Made by a program: the position numbers and the translations under genes
Shown here: piece by piece, positions 11,524 to 21,961 of the stretch
Numbering within the stretch: the first letter of the stretch is position 1
How the letters are laid out: each line of letters begins with the position of its first letter
The notes under the pieces: generated by a model
The model's database searches: none
What the model was told of the DNA's origin: nothing
The model's input: the letters and a program-made list of their open reading frames with translations, nothing else
Assembly: GCA_951799405.1 (NCBI GenBank)
Contig: OX637356.1
Span: 13,105,229 to 13,169,228 of the forward strand
Source: Agapetus fuscipes
Lineage: Eukaryota > Arthropoda > Insecta > Trichoptera > Glossosomatidae
Direction of reading: 5' to 3'
DNA: 64,000 nucleotides

Positions 11524-11724
11524 TCTAATCTAATCTAATCTAAGTTGCAAGGATATGTTACATTGAAGATTCACATTACATGCATCTCTTACATGCAAGC
11601 TCCCAACCAGACACGTACAAGTTCGCGCTTGCACATGCCTCATGTGAACCTACAACATAAAAATCAAATCTCAAATGGACATACACCCTGCAACTCTTGC
11701 CGTCCTTCCCTGAGACAGGGGTGA
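11524..11724 (-). repeat. S1 repeat, broken by the NUMT junction
   Basis: It has a tail of TCTAA units at about 11525-11545 and stops at CAGGGGTGA, where mitochondrial-like sequence begins. Confidence 0.85.
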
Positions 11725-12022
11725 AATTTAATTATAAGTATGAAATTTAATTATAAGTAAATATTTTATTATACATAAAAAATTTTGATTGAATTAAAAT
11801 TACTTACTAATATCTATATTATAGTTTTTTTTACGAAATTAAAGTTTTCATTTTTTTATGAAAATGAAAAAAAATTAAATTTTTAATAAAATAAATTAAA
11901 AAGACGAGAAGACCCTATAGATTTTTATATTTATTTATATTTTAATTATTTATATTAATTAATAAATATAAATATTTATTGGGAATTAACTTTAAATATT
12001 TAATAATTAAAAGGTTTTATCT
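11725..12022 (+). pseudogene. NUMT: fragment of mitochondrial large-subunit (16S) rRNA
   Basis: The segment is far more AT-rich than its surroundings and contains AAGACGAGAAGACCCTATAG at 11901-11920. This is the signature of the peptidyl-transferase-proximal region of metazoan mitochondrial 16S rRNA and is conserved across animals. The AT-rich stem before it and the TTATTGGG-type stretch after it (about 11978) fit the same gene. It lies between two S1 copies in opposite orientation, so it is nuclear, not organellar. The left end has a short direct duplication (ATTTAATTATAAGTA twice). A diverged nuclear copy is the simplest reading. An assembly join to mitochondrial DNA is unlikely, because S1 is cut on the left and begins normally on the right. 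Confidence 0.85.
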
Positions 12023-12025
12023 TGT

Positions 12026-12475
12026 CCCTTGACTTATAGGTTGTTATGCGGCTGACCACCCATAATGTAAAAATTGGTTCACTTTGCCAATGTCACCTCT
12101 GTTTCAGGGAAGGACGGCAAGAGTTGCAAGGCTTATGTTCATTTGAGATTGGGTTTTTATATTGTAGGTCCACATGCGGCATGTGTTAGCGCGAAATTAT
12201 ACATATCTGCTTGTGGGAATGCATTTAATATAAAACTTAAATGATATATATCTTTGCAGCTTAGATTGGATTGGATTGGATTGGATAAGTTGCAAGGATA
12301 TATTCATTCAAAGCTCTTAGATGTATGCCCACAAACAAACACGTGTAGTTCGCGCTTACAAATGCTGATTGTGTACTTACAAATAAAATTCAAACCTCAA
12401 ATGAACATAAGCCCCACAACTTTTGCCGACCTTCCCTGAAACAGGGGTGACACTGGCAAAGTGAACCCAGTTCAT
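12026..12475. repeat. Tail-to-tail S1 pair
   Basis: A full forward S1 (12026-12263) ends in (ATTGG)n at about 12264-12288. A reverse S1 (about 12289-12475) starts directly at its own tail-proximal AAGTTGCAAGGATAT segment. Confidence 0.9.
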
Positions 12476-12630
12476 ACAATTCATGCGGAGTTCCTTTACT
12501 CGGTGAACAACATTACAATTTTTCTTCAAGTGGCTGAAGGCCTTCCCGATGAAGTTAATCAGCTAGTGTAACTCTATTCGTGTCAAAGAAAATAAAGTCC
12601 TCGAGATCAGAGGCTATTGCATGACGCTAA

Positions 12631-13514
12631 GGCCCGGTAGTTTCATCGTTAGCATATGCGCCTAATAGCATAAAAATGACTTACTATAGCTTAAAATCTT
12701 AAAAACGGTATTTTTAAATATGCTTTAGCAAGAAAATAGTCTAATAGCAACGATATTTTTGCTAGCCAATCTTGGGGAGCATACGTTTTATGCTATAGCT
12801 AATTCCAATATGGCGTCTTTTCTCATCTGTTATTTACAGCGGCTATGTAGTTTTGGGTCGAATTTTAGCAATTATTTCCTTAGGAAACACACAATATTTA
12901 CTTCAATTTTGTCATGGAAAGCAACGGGTCAGATGTCGAAAGAATTACTGATTATGTTTGCAGGTGCAAATCGAAAATATTTCGTCCCCCTCAATGTCTC
13001 CGAGTATTTGGTAGGAACGCGGAAGAATTCACTCGGCACATTTGAAATTATTGGCAAGCAAATCACAACGGATTTATTAACCTATCTACAACACAGTTTG
13101 TAAAATCCGTTTTTAAATGGCTCACTAAATGTTTTACGCACTTATAATTTAAAATCATATCATATTATTACAGAGCGCCATCCTTGTTGGTGCATTGCAG
13201 GCGGACGTCAATATGGCATCTGACAGTTATAAAAAACTACCATAGACAAAAAAATCTTGAATTCGTGGCTGTTGAACATATTATTTATGTGGCCAAATGC
13301 AGTATTTGAGGTTTTTTTTACATTTTACAAGTTTTGTCACGATGGTAGCCATGATGGTAGCAATGCAATTACTTCGGGTATCTTCGGTATATACTACAGA
13401 TAGCCTATAGGCAAAATGCGAATGAAAATACTGTTTTGGTGTTACTATAGCATATCTCGGGCGTAAAATATGCTATATAAACTACTTTAGCTTAAAATGT
13501 GAAAATACCGGCCC
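12631..13514. mobile_element. PIF/Harbinger-like DNA element, TAA duplication
   Basis: Terminal inverted repeats are GGCCCGGTAGTTTCA on the left and GGGCCGGTATTTTCA on the right (reverse complement), 13 of 15 identical. TAA occurs at 12628-12630 and 13515-13517. A 3-bp TAA/TTA-type duplication is typical of PIF/Harbinger. The element is 884 bp. Its longest frame, 12759-13103 forward (114 aa), has no transposase motif that I recognise, so it is probably non-autonomous or decayed. Confidence 0.65.
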
Positions 13515-13595
13515 TAAGGAACCCCCCGTCCCCCGTATTTCGATGTTACTGAAGCTAATGTGCCTGACGGGAAAGCCTCCCTGACGGGTATTTCG

Positions 13596-13909
13596 CGAGG
13601 AGCCATCTGCGTTACCACTAGACTACAGACCGGTCACTTTGTCTTCAATGTCTTTACTTCAACATTCATTTTTACAGGTAAGGGGCCCAGCCTTACGCTT
13701 ATTACTTCAGTTGAAGTGGAGGTTACCCAGCTCCCGAGGAGGCTGGTAATCGTTTATTGTGAAGACTGAGTAAACCTTGCCGGTACTTTATTTTGGAGTT
13801 TGAAATAAACACCGAAACGGGAAATAATTTCTGATATTCTCGGTGGCATTTGAATCCGAGCTTACGGCATGGAATGCACGCACTCTACCAATTGATCTAT
13901 CGACCAGAC
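13596..13909 (-). repeat. S2-type composite repeat, rearranged
   Basis: On the reverse strand, tRNA-like head 2 (about 13843-13909) and the body (13670-13800) are followed by a partial head-1-like tRNA stretch at about 13598-13637. The order therefore differs from the reference copy. It is either two adjoining fragments or a variant. Confidence 0.65.
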
Positions 13910-14021
13910 TAGTTCTTTTCATGTTCACTTTCAATTGCACCGCATTCTTCTCTTACAAAACCATTCCTCACCCTATCATTCCGTTTTTTTCCCAATCAAA
14001 CTTCTGAGATGGTTCATTGAA

Positions 14022-14270
14022 CATGTGAACCTACAACATAAAAACCAAATCTCAAATGGACTTACACCCTGCAACTCTTGCCGTCCTTCCCTGAGACAGG
14101 GGTGACATTGGCAAAGTGAACCATTTTTTACAGTTTGGGTGGTGAGACTCATACCAACCTCTAAGTCAAGGAATACGAATAATAAATAACATTTAAGTAT
14201 AAAAAATAACAAAACCTTACAAAGAAATCTATACAAAAAAAGACAATGTATTCCGAAAATTTGAGTATGT
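14022..14270 (-). repeat. S1 repeat with LINE 3' UTR extension
   Basis: S1 (14022-14175) continues rightward into the same UTR as the LINE copy at 8977-9525 (GAATAATAAATAACATTTAA and following). It ends around 14245-14270. Confidence 0.8.
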
Positions 14271-14484
14271 AGGTTTGTATATGCATACATACAGGTATAT
14301 AAATTGTATGTATACATATGTATGTGGGATCCGAGTAGGTATATGAGTGTTTTGACGTCATCACTTTGGCGGGAATCCATTACTGGCATGTTGATCCATC
14401 TAATGGCTTTTGAAAATTAATCACGAACTTGTGTTTTCTCTGCTGATTAAATTAGGAAGTATAATATTGTATTTTATGTGTATT

Positions 14485-14890
14485 TCGACGATTAAAAGGC
14501 AATAGAGCATAAGCGTCATAAACCAAATTGTTCAGGAGAGCAGTTTAAAGTTTGAGATTGCAGAAAAATGTCATAACTTTTATATTTTTTATCATATCGT
14601 TAAAATCAAAACAGCTCTAAAATTAAAAAAATTAAAGCATTTATTGGGGCTCCTAATTATGTGGTTTAACGATGTTTTACGTTTTTTTTTATGTCACAAG
14701 CGCGTTTAGGACAAAAAAGGCCACAATTTTGTCGGTCACACCAAAACCATACTTTGAAAACGCAGTTGTTTGCTTGGGCATAAACAATACAAAAATCATC
14801 GTAGAGCTGTGGGAGTTAGCGCATTAGAATGCGCGTAAATTTCAAGTAGGCTAGCATTCATAATTCATCATACTGACTTTTAACCGCCGA
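14485..14890. mobile_element. TA-type MITE (X family), intact copy
   Basis: A 406-bp element with ends TCGACGATTAAAAGG and CTTTTAACCGCCGA, inverted and imperfect. TA follows on the right. The second copy at 50487-52220 has clearer ends and TA on both sides. The interior is not coding. TA targeting suggests a Tc1/mariner-type origin, but no transposase is present. Confidence 0.65.
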
Positions 14891-14965
14891 TATGCATATC
14901 TGGAGTTATAATTGCATTAAACATCAAGAAAGGCTCATATTTATTTCATTATTTTAATTTTTTTA

Positions 14966-15135
14966 CCGGCCGTTAGCTCAGTTGGTAAAGTGTTTGCATT
15001 CCATGCCGAGAGCTAAGGAGTGAACCCCACATAGGGTTTTTCCATGCCAGATATGTAAGGTTTGATTCTTACCAAGGGTGTAAGAAATGAATCTCTTTTC
15101 AGTGTATTTTAGACCCAAAAAAATCCCGTCTAGGT
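14966..15135 (+). repeat. S2 head-2 tRNA-like segment, diverged
   Basis: A box TAGCTCAGTTGG at 14976-14987 begins a tRNA-like segment. It is followed by the GGGTGTAAGAAATGAATCTC body variant and ends in the ACCCAAAAAAATCCCG tract. The B box is broken by an internal insertion, so it is not a tRNA gene. Confidence 0.65.
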
Positions 15136-15182
15136 ACTGAAAAAAGCTACCTGTAAAAAATAATAGGTTCCACACGCCACAT

Positions 15183-15346
15183 TGTCCCCCCAGTCCTTGT
15201 TTGGCTGATCTACCATTTGATTTAAAGAAGATCTGTCAATGAAATTGGGTTAAGCTTCACATTATGCACAACCTTAGCTAAGAAAAAATATTGCCCATTT
15301 GAAATAACCTCTGATGGTAATAAGACAAACAAGCACTAAGGGGCCG
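15183..15346. mobile_element. M-family MITE, internally deleted, ACAT duplication
   Basis: A 164-bp derivative bounded by ACAT at 15179-15182 and 15347-15350. The ends are TGTCCCCCCAGTCCTTG and CAAGCACTAAGGGGCCG. The central part of the family consensus is missing. Confidence 0.85.
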
Positions 15347-15945
15347 ACATGCAAGCCTTTCGAGGACAGTGCGCAAAGAAGTTGGACTATATGTGCAGCT
15401 CTAGTAAAAACCTTTGTTAGGTCTACTTCTTACGCTTAATAAGAAAAAAATCTTAATAAGAATAAGATGAGTTTCCTACTATTTTTTTTATATTTCCTCT
15501 TTAAAATTACAAACATATTACATACTATTAACAATTAAAAATAACTTCAATTAACCGGTTTGATTGAGACCAAAATAGCATGCATACAAATCTCTACCTT
15601 TCAATCATTTGCATTGGGGTTTCTATTCATCCCTGCGCACAAAAATAGCCTTTAGTCACCAGAATACATAACGAAGTTCTATTCCAAAGAGTCCAACACC
15701 GCAGGTTGCAGCTTAATTAGTAAACGTGGCTCATTAACGGCTTGTTTGATGTCCTAGATACGTCTGCATTTAAACTAAACCATAGCGTATTACCAAATAT
15801 GTATGGGAAATAGAACAACACGCCTAGTGAGGGTTTAAGTTCCAATACAATTTTAGAAAAACAATTTTTTTTAGTAGAAACAAAAAGCTTAACATTTGGA
15901 ATCCAGCCGATTAACTCAATTATAACGTCTAACTAAAAATAACTA
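15347..15945. other. No supported feature
   Basis: AT-rich, with no frame or shared repeat identified. Confidence 0.3.
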
Positions 15946-16046
15946 GTAAGCTAAGCTTTCACTAGTGGCGCTATTTAAATTTCTATACATTTTTGGTTAC
16001 ATGCTAAAGTTGAGTTTAAACGAAAAGTTGAATACTTAGTAAACAG

Positions 16047-16285
16047 TGGCCTTAGTACGAGTTGCAAAACTTGAGAAAAGTAAAGTTTACGGAAAATATT
16101 AAAGAGTGATTTCTCCCAAAATCTGCCGTTTTTGTTTCTTACACTTTATGGTCTTAGCAAAAGAGTTACAGTGATGAAGAAAATCATGTTCAAACAAACA
16201 AAAACGGCAGACTTTGGGGGAAATCACTCTTTAATAATTGCCTAAAACTTTACATTACTCAAGTTGTGCAACTCGTACTAAGGGT
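16047..16285. mobile_element. Long-inverted-repeat MITE (copy 1)
   Basis: The arms (CCTTAGTACGAGTTGCA ... and its inverse ending CTCGTACTAAGG) run about 90 bp each side. They include CTCCCAAAATCTGCCG on the left and CGGCAGACTTTGGGGG on the right. Flanking ACAG at 16043-16046 and 16286-16289 suggests a 4-bp duplication. The second copy at 62156-62553 has ACTG flanks. No coding sequence. Confidence 0.75.
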
Positions 16286-16289
16286 ACAG

Positions 16290-16975
16290 GTACATCAACT
16301 AAATTGTAACGTTTTAAATGAAATTTATCGAAGCTGAAACGTTCACTAGAGGCGCTGTTGAAGTTTACATACATTTTTTAGTAAAACGCTATGGTTGAAA
16401 TTGCATGTGTTGTTGTATACTTGGGGTACTGGACACAAACTGACTGAGATAATTAGTTTTCTGTGTTGACAGAGTTCTAGGTAATCCTTTGCCGTGTCTG
16501 AAAGCGCGGTCGAGCCCTGTACAATGCTGATTGCAACTGGATTCCTACTACTTTGCTGGATATGAGTGACTTGTTTTCTGAGTATTGCCCTTTGATAGGA
16601 AACAATCAGTTATAAAATATACAATTTCAAAACAGTGTGAGCTTTAAACTACAATATAAATACCAAGACAATTCAAGTTTTTTTTGTGCTGATATAACGT
16701 ACATTGTTTTGATATGAGTCGTATAAATGCAAACGCCGTCAGCTCCTTACGCGATGATTTTGAGAAAAATAAACTTGTAAAACGACAATACCAGTTGGAG
16801 ATGACGGCGTTTTGCACGAAATCATACTTTTTCAATTAAAATTACGAAGGATTAAGTGAGGTTTATATTATATCGCACACAGCAAATGATTTATTACACT
16901 GCGCAGAATTAAATTCAATCATTATCTCAAAAATCATAAATTTTGGAGATGACGGCGTTTGCAGTTAACGACTCA
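16290..16975. other. No gene; dispersed repeat and short inverted motifs
   Basis: About 16320-16440 is the dispersed AGAGGCGCTGTTGAA repeat. At about 16730-16970, GATGACGGCGTTTGCA-like stretches recur (GCAAACGCCGTCA at 16729-16741 inverted, GACGGCGTTTTGC at 16803, GACGGCGTTTGCA at 16950). This is possibly a small decayed inverted repeat. Confidence 0.35.
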
Positions 16976-16977
16976 TC

Positions 16978-17065
16978 ACAAGCAGATGTATGTAGGTTTG
17001 CGCTTACACGTGCTGGATGTGTACCTACTTACAAAATAAAGCAAACCTCACCTGAACATGAAGTT
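16978..17065 (-). repeat. S1 fragment
   Basis: Middle part of S1 only (CACAAGCAGATG ... CAAACCTCACCTGAACATG). Confidence 0.6.
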
Positions 17066-17290
17066 TTTAATCATATGAAGCGGGGAAGAAAATGATTTAG
17101 TTTCTATAAAGACATGAAGCCCCGATTATTGAAATTATTGATTTGCAATAGAAGTAGGTACATGGAAGAAAAATAAAAAAAAATACAGAAAATACAAAAA
17201 AGAAGAAATACATAAAAATATATATACCTATATACATATATACACATTTTATTGTTTGTTTTTTGTATAAATGGATGTAATTAATTTCTT

Positions 17291-17545
17291 GTATTCCTTG
17301 ACTTATAGGTTGGTATGAGGCTGACCACCCATACTGTAAAAAATGGTTCACTTTTCCAATGTCACCCCTGTTTCAGGGAAGGTCGGTAAGAGTTGCAGGG
17401 CTTATGTTCATTATAGATTAGGTTTTTATATTGTTAGTTCACATGCGGCATGTATGAGCGCGAAATTATGCGTGTCTGCTTGTGGGAATACATTTAATAT
17501 GAATCTCAAATGATTCGTATTTTTGCAACATAGATTTAGATTTAA
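17291..17545 (+). repeat. S1 repeat, complete
   Basis: Starts at CCTTGACTTATAGG, the recurring 5' boundary, and ends with an ATTTAGATTTAAATT tail. The sequence upstream is unlike the LINE UTR, so this copy looks like an independently inserted unit. Confidence 0.9.
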
Positions 17546-17652
17546 ATTAAGATTGCATTCCTCTTCACAAATCTATTTAAAAAAAATAAAAAAATAACGT
17601 GAATATGCTGGTAATATAAAAAAAAAATTCTTACCCACAAATTTACACATAC

Positions 17653-18083
17653 TGTTGTATTTTTAGGGTTCAAAAAGTCTTAAAATTAAAAAAAACTAGT
17701 CTTTACAGGATTTTCACTTTAGACTTAGATTTATTGAACAATTTATATTTATTTTTTACAGTTCACATCTATGATTTAGCAATTTAAAATTATTACACAG
17801 TTGGTGATCACTTACAATATTTTTCTTGTTCAGAAGCAGAGCGTCGTATAAAGACTGACTCCTGAAAGCCATTTGCCGATCTTTTATCTTATGGCGATAG
17901 TAGTTATTAGAAGCCAATTTTGTTGAAACATTCCAGAAAGACGGACTTCTACCAGCTTCGAAAAGGTACATAATTGAATGTCTCTTTACCCTAGGTACCT
18001 ATATTAATTACTCCAACTCTCATCAGCTATAACTAATACGCCTACCTACCTAACATTTATATGTATTTGTTATTTACATAACA
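17653..18083 (+). mobile_element. Solo LTR (L family), ATAC duplication
   Basis: It begins TGTTGTATTTTTAGGG and ends TTTACATAACA, that is 5'-TG ... CA-3'. ATAC flanks it at 17649-17652 and 18084-18087. Relatives are at 37093-37520, 59811-60206 and, reversed, 58578-59765. There is no internal gag-pol region on either side, so it is a recombination remnant. The 4-bp duplication and TG/CA ends fit a Ty3/Gypsy-type LTR but do not prove it. Confidence 0.85.
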
Positions 18084-18417
18084 ATACTTTACAGTAAAAC
18101 AAGGGTAGAAAACATCAAAACTCTAATCATGTTTGGCATGTACTAACAACCTTAATGATTAGTGTTATCTCTTGTCGTGATAATTAGTAAGTTTGTGCAT
18201 GATGATGTTGCCTAGCAGGGGCAACTAAAACAACAGTCGTATCTCTGAGAGGCCTCACCACAGATAATGCTCTGGATTTCCTATAAACACGACTCTACCG
18301 CGCTCAAAGTTCGGCCGTTTTCATCGTTATCGGCTGTGGCTTTGACTGTTAATAGAAAACAGAGAAACATAGAGTGTGCGAAATTATCTCAATTTTTATT
18401 CAGCTGTATTATGTTGT

Positions 18418-18605
18418 TAGGTGCTGTAAAAAAGGTTAACTTTGCCAATGTCACCCCTGTTTTAGGGAAGGTCAGCAAAAGTTGCAGGATGTATGTTCAT
18501 TTGAGGTTTGGATTTAATCTGTAAGTAGGTAAACATGTAGCATTTGTAAGCGCGAACTTACAAGTGTCTGTGTGTGGGCATACATTAAATATAATTTTTA
18601 AATGT
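18418..18605 (+). repeat. S1 repeat, 5' truncated
   Basis: Follows S1 from the GCTGTAAAAAAGGTTAAC region to TAAATGTTGACA. No tail array. Confidence 0.75.
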
Positions 18606-18610
18606 TGACA

Positions 18611-18835
18611 TACCGTCAGTCTTATGTCCATCAGAGGTAGTTTCCCATGGGCAATGTTTGAATATACACTGGAACAATGTGTCGTATGAATGCTGGAAAT
18701 TGATTTTAAAAATATTAAAAAGAACTCTCACATTATCGTGTTTTACGTTTTTTCGTGTGTAGAATGTGATTCTTAAGGCAATTTTATTGAAAAGTTATCT
18801 ATGAATCAAATTATAGATAAGCCAAACATTCACGT
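18611..18835. repeat. M-family MITE, ends decayed
   Basis: The interior is well conserved (ACTCTCACATTATCGTG, GAATGTGATTCTTAAGG). Both termini have lost the family ends, so no duplication can be read. Confidence 0.75.
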
Positions 18836-20225
18836 GATCTTCATTACGTCAAATATCATAATTTTAAACTTCTTATTTTGTTTTTTTTTGTTCTCCATGG
18901 TATTCTACATCCGTAGAGGCTACGTAAGTTGCCGTAGGACTTTTGGCATCGTAGAGCCACCAATAATCGTAGAGTGGAATCAGATGCGATCGTAGTGACA
19001 CTATCTACAGAGGTTGTTATTAGCATTATTGCTGTGCATTATTGCAGATGAAATCGCTTCATTCTTTTCCCTTTTAACTTTTAAAACTCAATTCAGATAA
19101 TCGAAAACATAATTGTATAGAACATTTTGGCGAGCAAAGATAAACTGAATAAAATTTTCAAATACATTCATACGTTTAGTATCGTGTATTTGTTAAACAT
19201 TCAGTACGCTTCTTTTGTAGGTTTGAACTAAATTTATTTTGTTAAGTAAAGAAGCGTGTCTTACACCAACTCCAAATTTTGTAGTGAAGTGGATTTCACT
19301 AAAAACGCATAGGTATTTTATCAATTGAACTTAAAATTTAATTTCTTAAGCAACTCAAATGAGCTACATATATCATACAATTTTTTACTTACCTATTTTA
19401 AGAGGGATTTTGTGCTTTTGTTAAACCATTGTCACAGGTTTTTCAGCCACGATGCCCTTTATGGTCCCTGAGGTCTTCTCCCCACAATCTTAACCTGTAT
19501 TATTGAAAGACGGTATTTCTCATTTCTCAAAATTTGACCGAAGTACATCAGTTTTCTTTGTTTTTATACTTCATCCGTTGTTTTAACAAATGTATAAGTG
19601 ACGTGTGTCTTTTTTTTTCAATATTTTTTTTATACAAAAACTAAAACACAGAAGTAAGTATTCATGTCTTAACCGTCAACCGACAGGTAAAGTTCAAAAT
19701 ATGTAAAATGCAATTATAAACTTTCATACAAAAACCTCAGATAACTATTTCATACTCTCCAGAGATGCTGGATTATGATAATAATATTTGCTAAGGTAAT
19801 ACAGCATTATCACTTTCCCCAAGGTGCTGTCTGTCTGGTTGTCTGTCTGTCTGTCTGTCTGGTTGTCTGTCTGTCTAAAGCAGCGTAGCACTCTAGAAGA
19901 ACATCCTTTAAGCATGTTTCTTGTTCATCAATCTAACAAAAAATGTGTAGGTACTCTAATGTATTCCGAGAAATATTTTACTAAAAATGTGAAAAATAAA
20001 TTTCTATTGTCAACTGAAAAAAAACGTAAAGTTACTTTTTTTTTAAGTTTCAAGGTTTGTGTATTGCTTAAGTTTTATATACATTTTAGGGGTTTAGGTA
20101 TTGTGAAGAAAAAAATTAAATTAATAATATAAAATTATTTCCTCGTGCGCTTTAGATGTTATTACACCATTACCGCGTTGTACCTACTCTTGATAATGGT
20201 GTGTTAACATGGACAAAGCTCGAAG
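18836..20225. other. No gene; (CTGT)n microsatellite at 19826-19876
   Basis: About 18905-18985 contains several CGTAGAG motifs like the block at 25640-26780 on the other strand. A CTGT array interrupted by GGTT lies at 19826-19876. The open frames here are not supported by any family. Confidence 0.5.
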
Positions 20226-20227
20226 AA

Positions 20228-21143
20228 TTTTTTTTTTTTTTTGGTGCACAACAGGTTGCCCTAATTACAGTGCACCCTCACAGCCATCAACAAGCTGGGA
20301 GGAACTCTTTCACCATACTTTTGAAGGTGTCTACATTATATAGAAATATATGTATTTTTGACTCATTAATGACTTTGACACTCCGAGTTAAAGGATGCTG
20401 TGCCAAGACATCGGTGCGGGTCATTGGTACATGAAAAAGATCATGACCTCTCCCCCGATTATAGTAATTTGGTACAAACAACCTAAAACCCTCCAACAGG
20501 GTGGGACTGTCTATTAAACCATTGATGACTTTATAAGTGAGCACCATCAGGGTCCCGTTGCGCCTAGTTTCTAAGCGAAGCCAGTTTTCCGAAGCAGGTC
20601 CTCATGGTGCATGAACTGAGGGTAGTTTCCCTGCGTTCTCATGAGGAGGTACCTCAGGAACTTCTTCTGGAGCTGTTCTAACATATTAATGTACTTCCGC
20701 TGATGAGGTGTCCACACCTCAACAGCGTACTCTAATTTAGATCGAACGACGCAGCTGAAGACATCCGCCATCGCCCTGGGCTCTGTAAACTGTTTACAGA
20801 GTCTAATAACAAAGCCCAGAAGCCGATAGCATTCGGTCGTCAACTGCGTCATATGGTCTGAGAAATTCAGTCTGGGATCAAAGACAACTCCCAGATCCCT
20901 AAATGAGGTCACACGAGTTAGTATTTGCCCACCTATACTATACTCATGAAAAGTGGGATTATGAGATTTAGTGAAGGACATGATAACGCATTTCTTAAAA
21001 TTTAAGAAGAGTTTGTTTTGCTCAGCCCAAACTGCTAATGCGTTCAAGTCCTCCTGTAATTTTAATTTACCCTCCTGTATTTTTAAATAAATCAACTCCT
21101 GAAGAAAAACTTGGTGTATTGTTTTCTTTAACAGCCCGGCCAT
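20228..21143 (-). pseudogene. LINE 3' fragment (Jockey/CR1-type C-terminus), frameshifted
   Basis: On the reverse strand, 21143-20571 reads LNALAVWAEQNKLFLNFKKC (the segment after the RT active site), then FRDLGVVFDPRLNFSDHM and LEYAVEVWTPHQRKYINMLE. This is typical of the RT thumb and C-terminal region of Jockey/CR1-group non-LTR retrotransposons. A 1-base frameshift near 20560-20575 moves the rest (LETRRNGTLMVLTYKV ... RGRGHDLFHVP) into another frame that ends near 20287. A run of 15 T at 20228-20242 is its poly(A) tail on the other strand. The catalytic core with the YADD box is absent. A clear 5'-truncated dead copy. Confidence 0.85.
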
Positions 21144-21540
21144 GATACGTTACAATATTTTTCCATGGTATTTGTTTCGAGTCCATATTAATGAAGCAGA
21201 ATGCGCAGTAATCTGAAATAAAACCTTTATAAAATTCTGATTACCTTCCTAGTAAGCCACTCTACATGTTTTCCTAACTGTCTAGTTAGGAAAATAATCT
21301 GCTAGTACAACCTCTTACACGTCAAAATTTAACTTTAGTTCAGTATTTTCACGTACATAACCTTACTTTCAAACTCAACCAAAGCGTTGCACAAAACATG
21401 TATAAAAACGAAAAAAGCAACTCTGTGAGTACTGTATTTTCCATTCACTTTCCGTTTGAGTTTTAACGTAAAGTCGGGTATAGTTTTGCCTTCAGACGGA
21501 TGCTCGCTTGTTGTGGATTATTTCATCAAGTCAGAGCCAC
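21144..21540. other. No gene; diverged dispersed repeat
   Basis: About 21360-21480 resembles the dispersed repeat that includes GAGTTTTAACGTAAAG. Nothing else. Confidence 0.3.
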
Positions 21541-21610
21541 TTCGTCCCCTTATTGCTTGTTTGTCTTATGTCCATCAGAGGTAATTTCACAAGAGCAATG
21601 TTTGTATTTC

Positions 21611-21826
21611 ATGGTCCATGATAGGTGGTCGAAAAGGATCGCCCAAGAGTGGATCAAGATGTCCAAGCGGGGAGTGTGGAGACGACAACTGAAGCGGCTG
21701 AACAAAATCAAGGAACTGCAGGCAGAGAAAGGCTGAACTTAGCAGCCGATAGACAGGAATGGAGAGGATTGGAAGAAGCCTACGTCCAGGAGTGGACTGA
21801 GAAAGGCTGAGGAAGAAGAATATTAA
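21611..21826 (+). pseudogene. LINE 3' end (family B) inserted in the MITE
   Basis: Frames at 21640-21735 (QEWIKMSKRGVWRRQLKRLN) and 21735-21810 (DRQEWRGLEEAYVQEWTEKG) are joined by a frameshift. They match the C-terminus of the copy at 29627-29965 (RQLGRGLEEAKVYEWAEKG). A short GAAGAAGAA tail follows the stop codon. The MITE resumes at AATGTTTTAATGTG after having stopped at AATGTTTGTAT, giving an imperfect duplication of about 10 bp. Confidence 0.8.
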
Positions 21827-21961
21827 GAATGTTTTAATGTGTACCAATTTGTCTAATGATAACTGGAAATTGATTTTATAAATGATTAAAACAACTTTCA
21901 AATTGAAGTGTTTTACGTTTTTTTTTTAGCTCAGATTACGAAGGATGGGATTTTAAGACTA

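Noticed and set aside
12759..13103. 114-aa frame considered as a gene
   Set aside because: Lies inside a Harbinger-like element and has no motif; not called as a gene.
18905..18985. CGTAGAG cluster as a regulatory site
   Set aside because: Too few and irregular motifs; probably a piece of the same repeat type as 25.6-26.8 kb.
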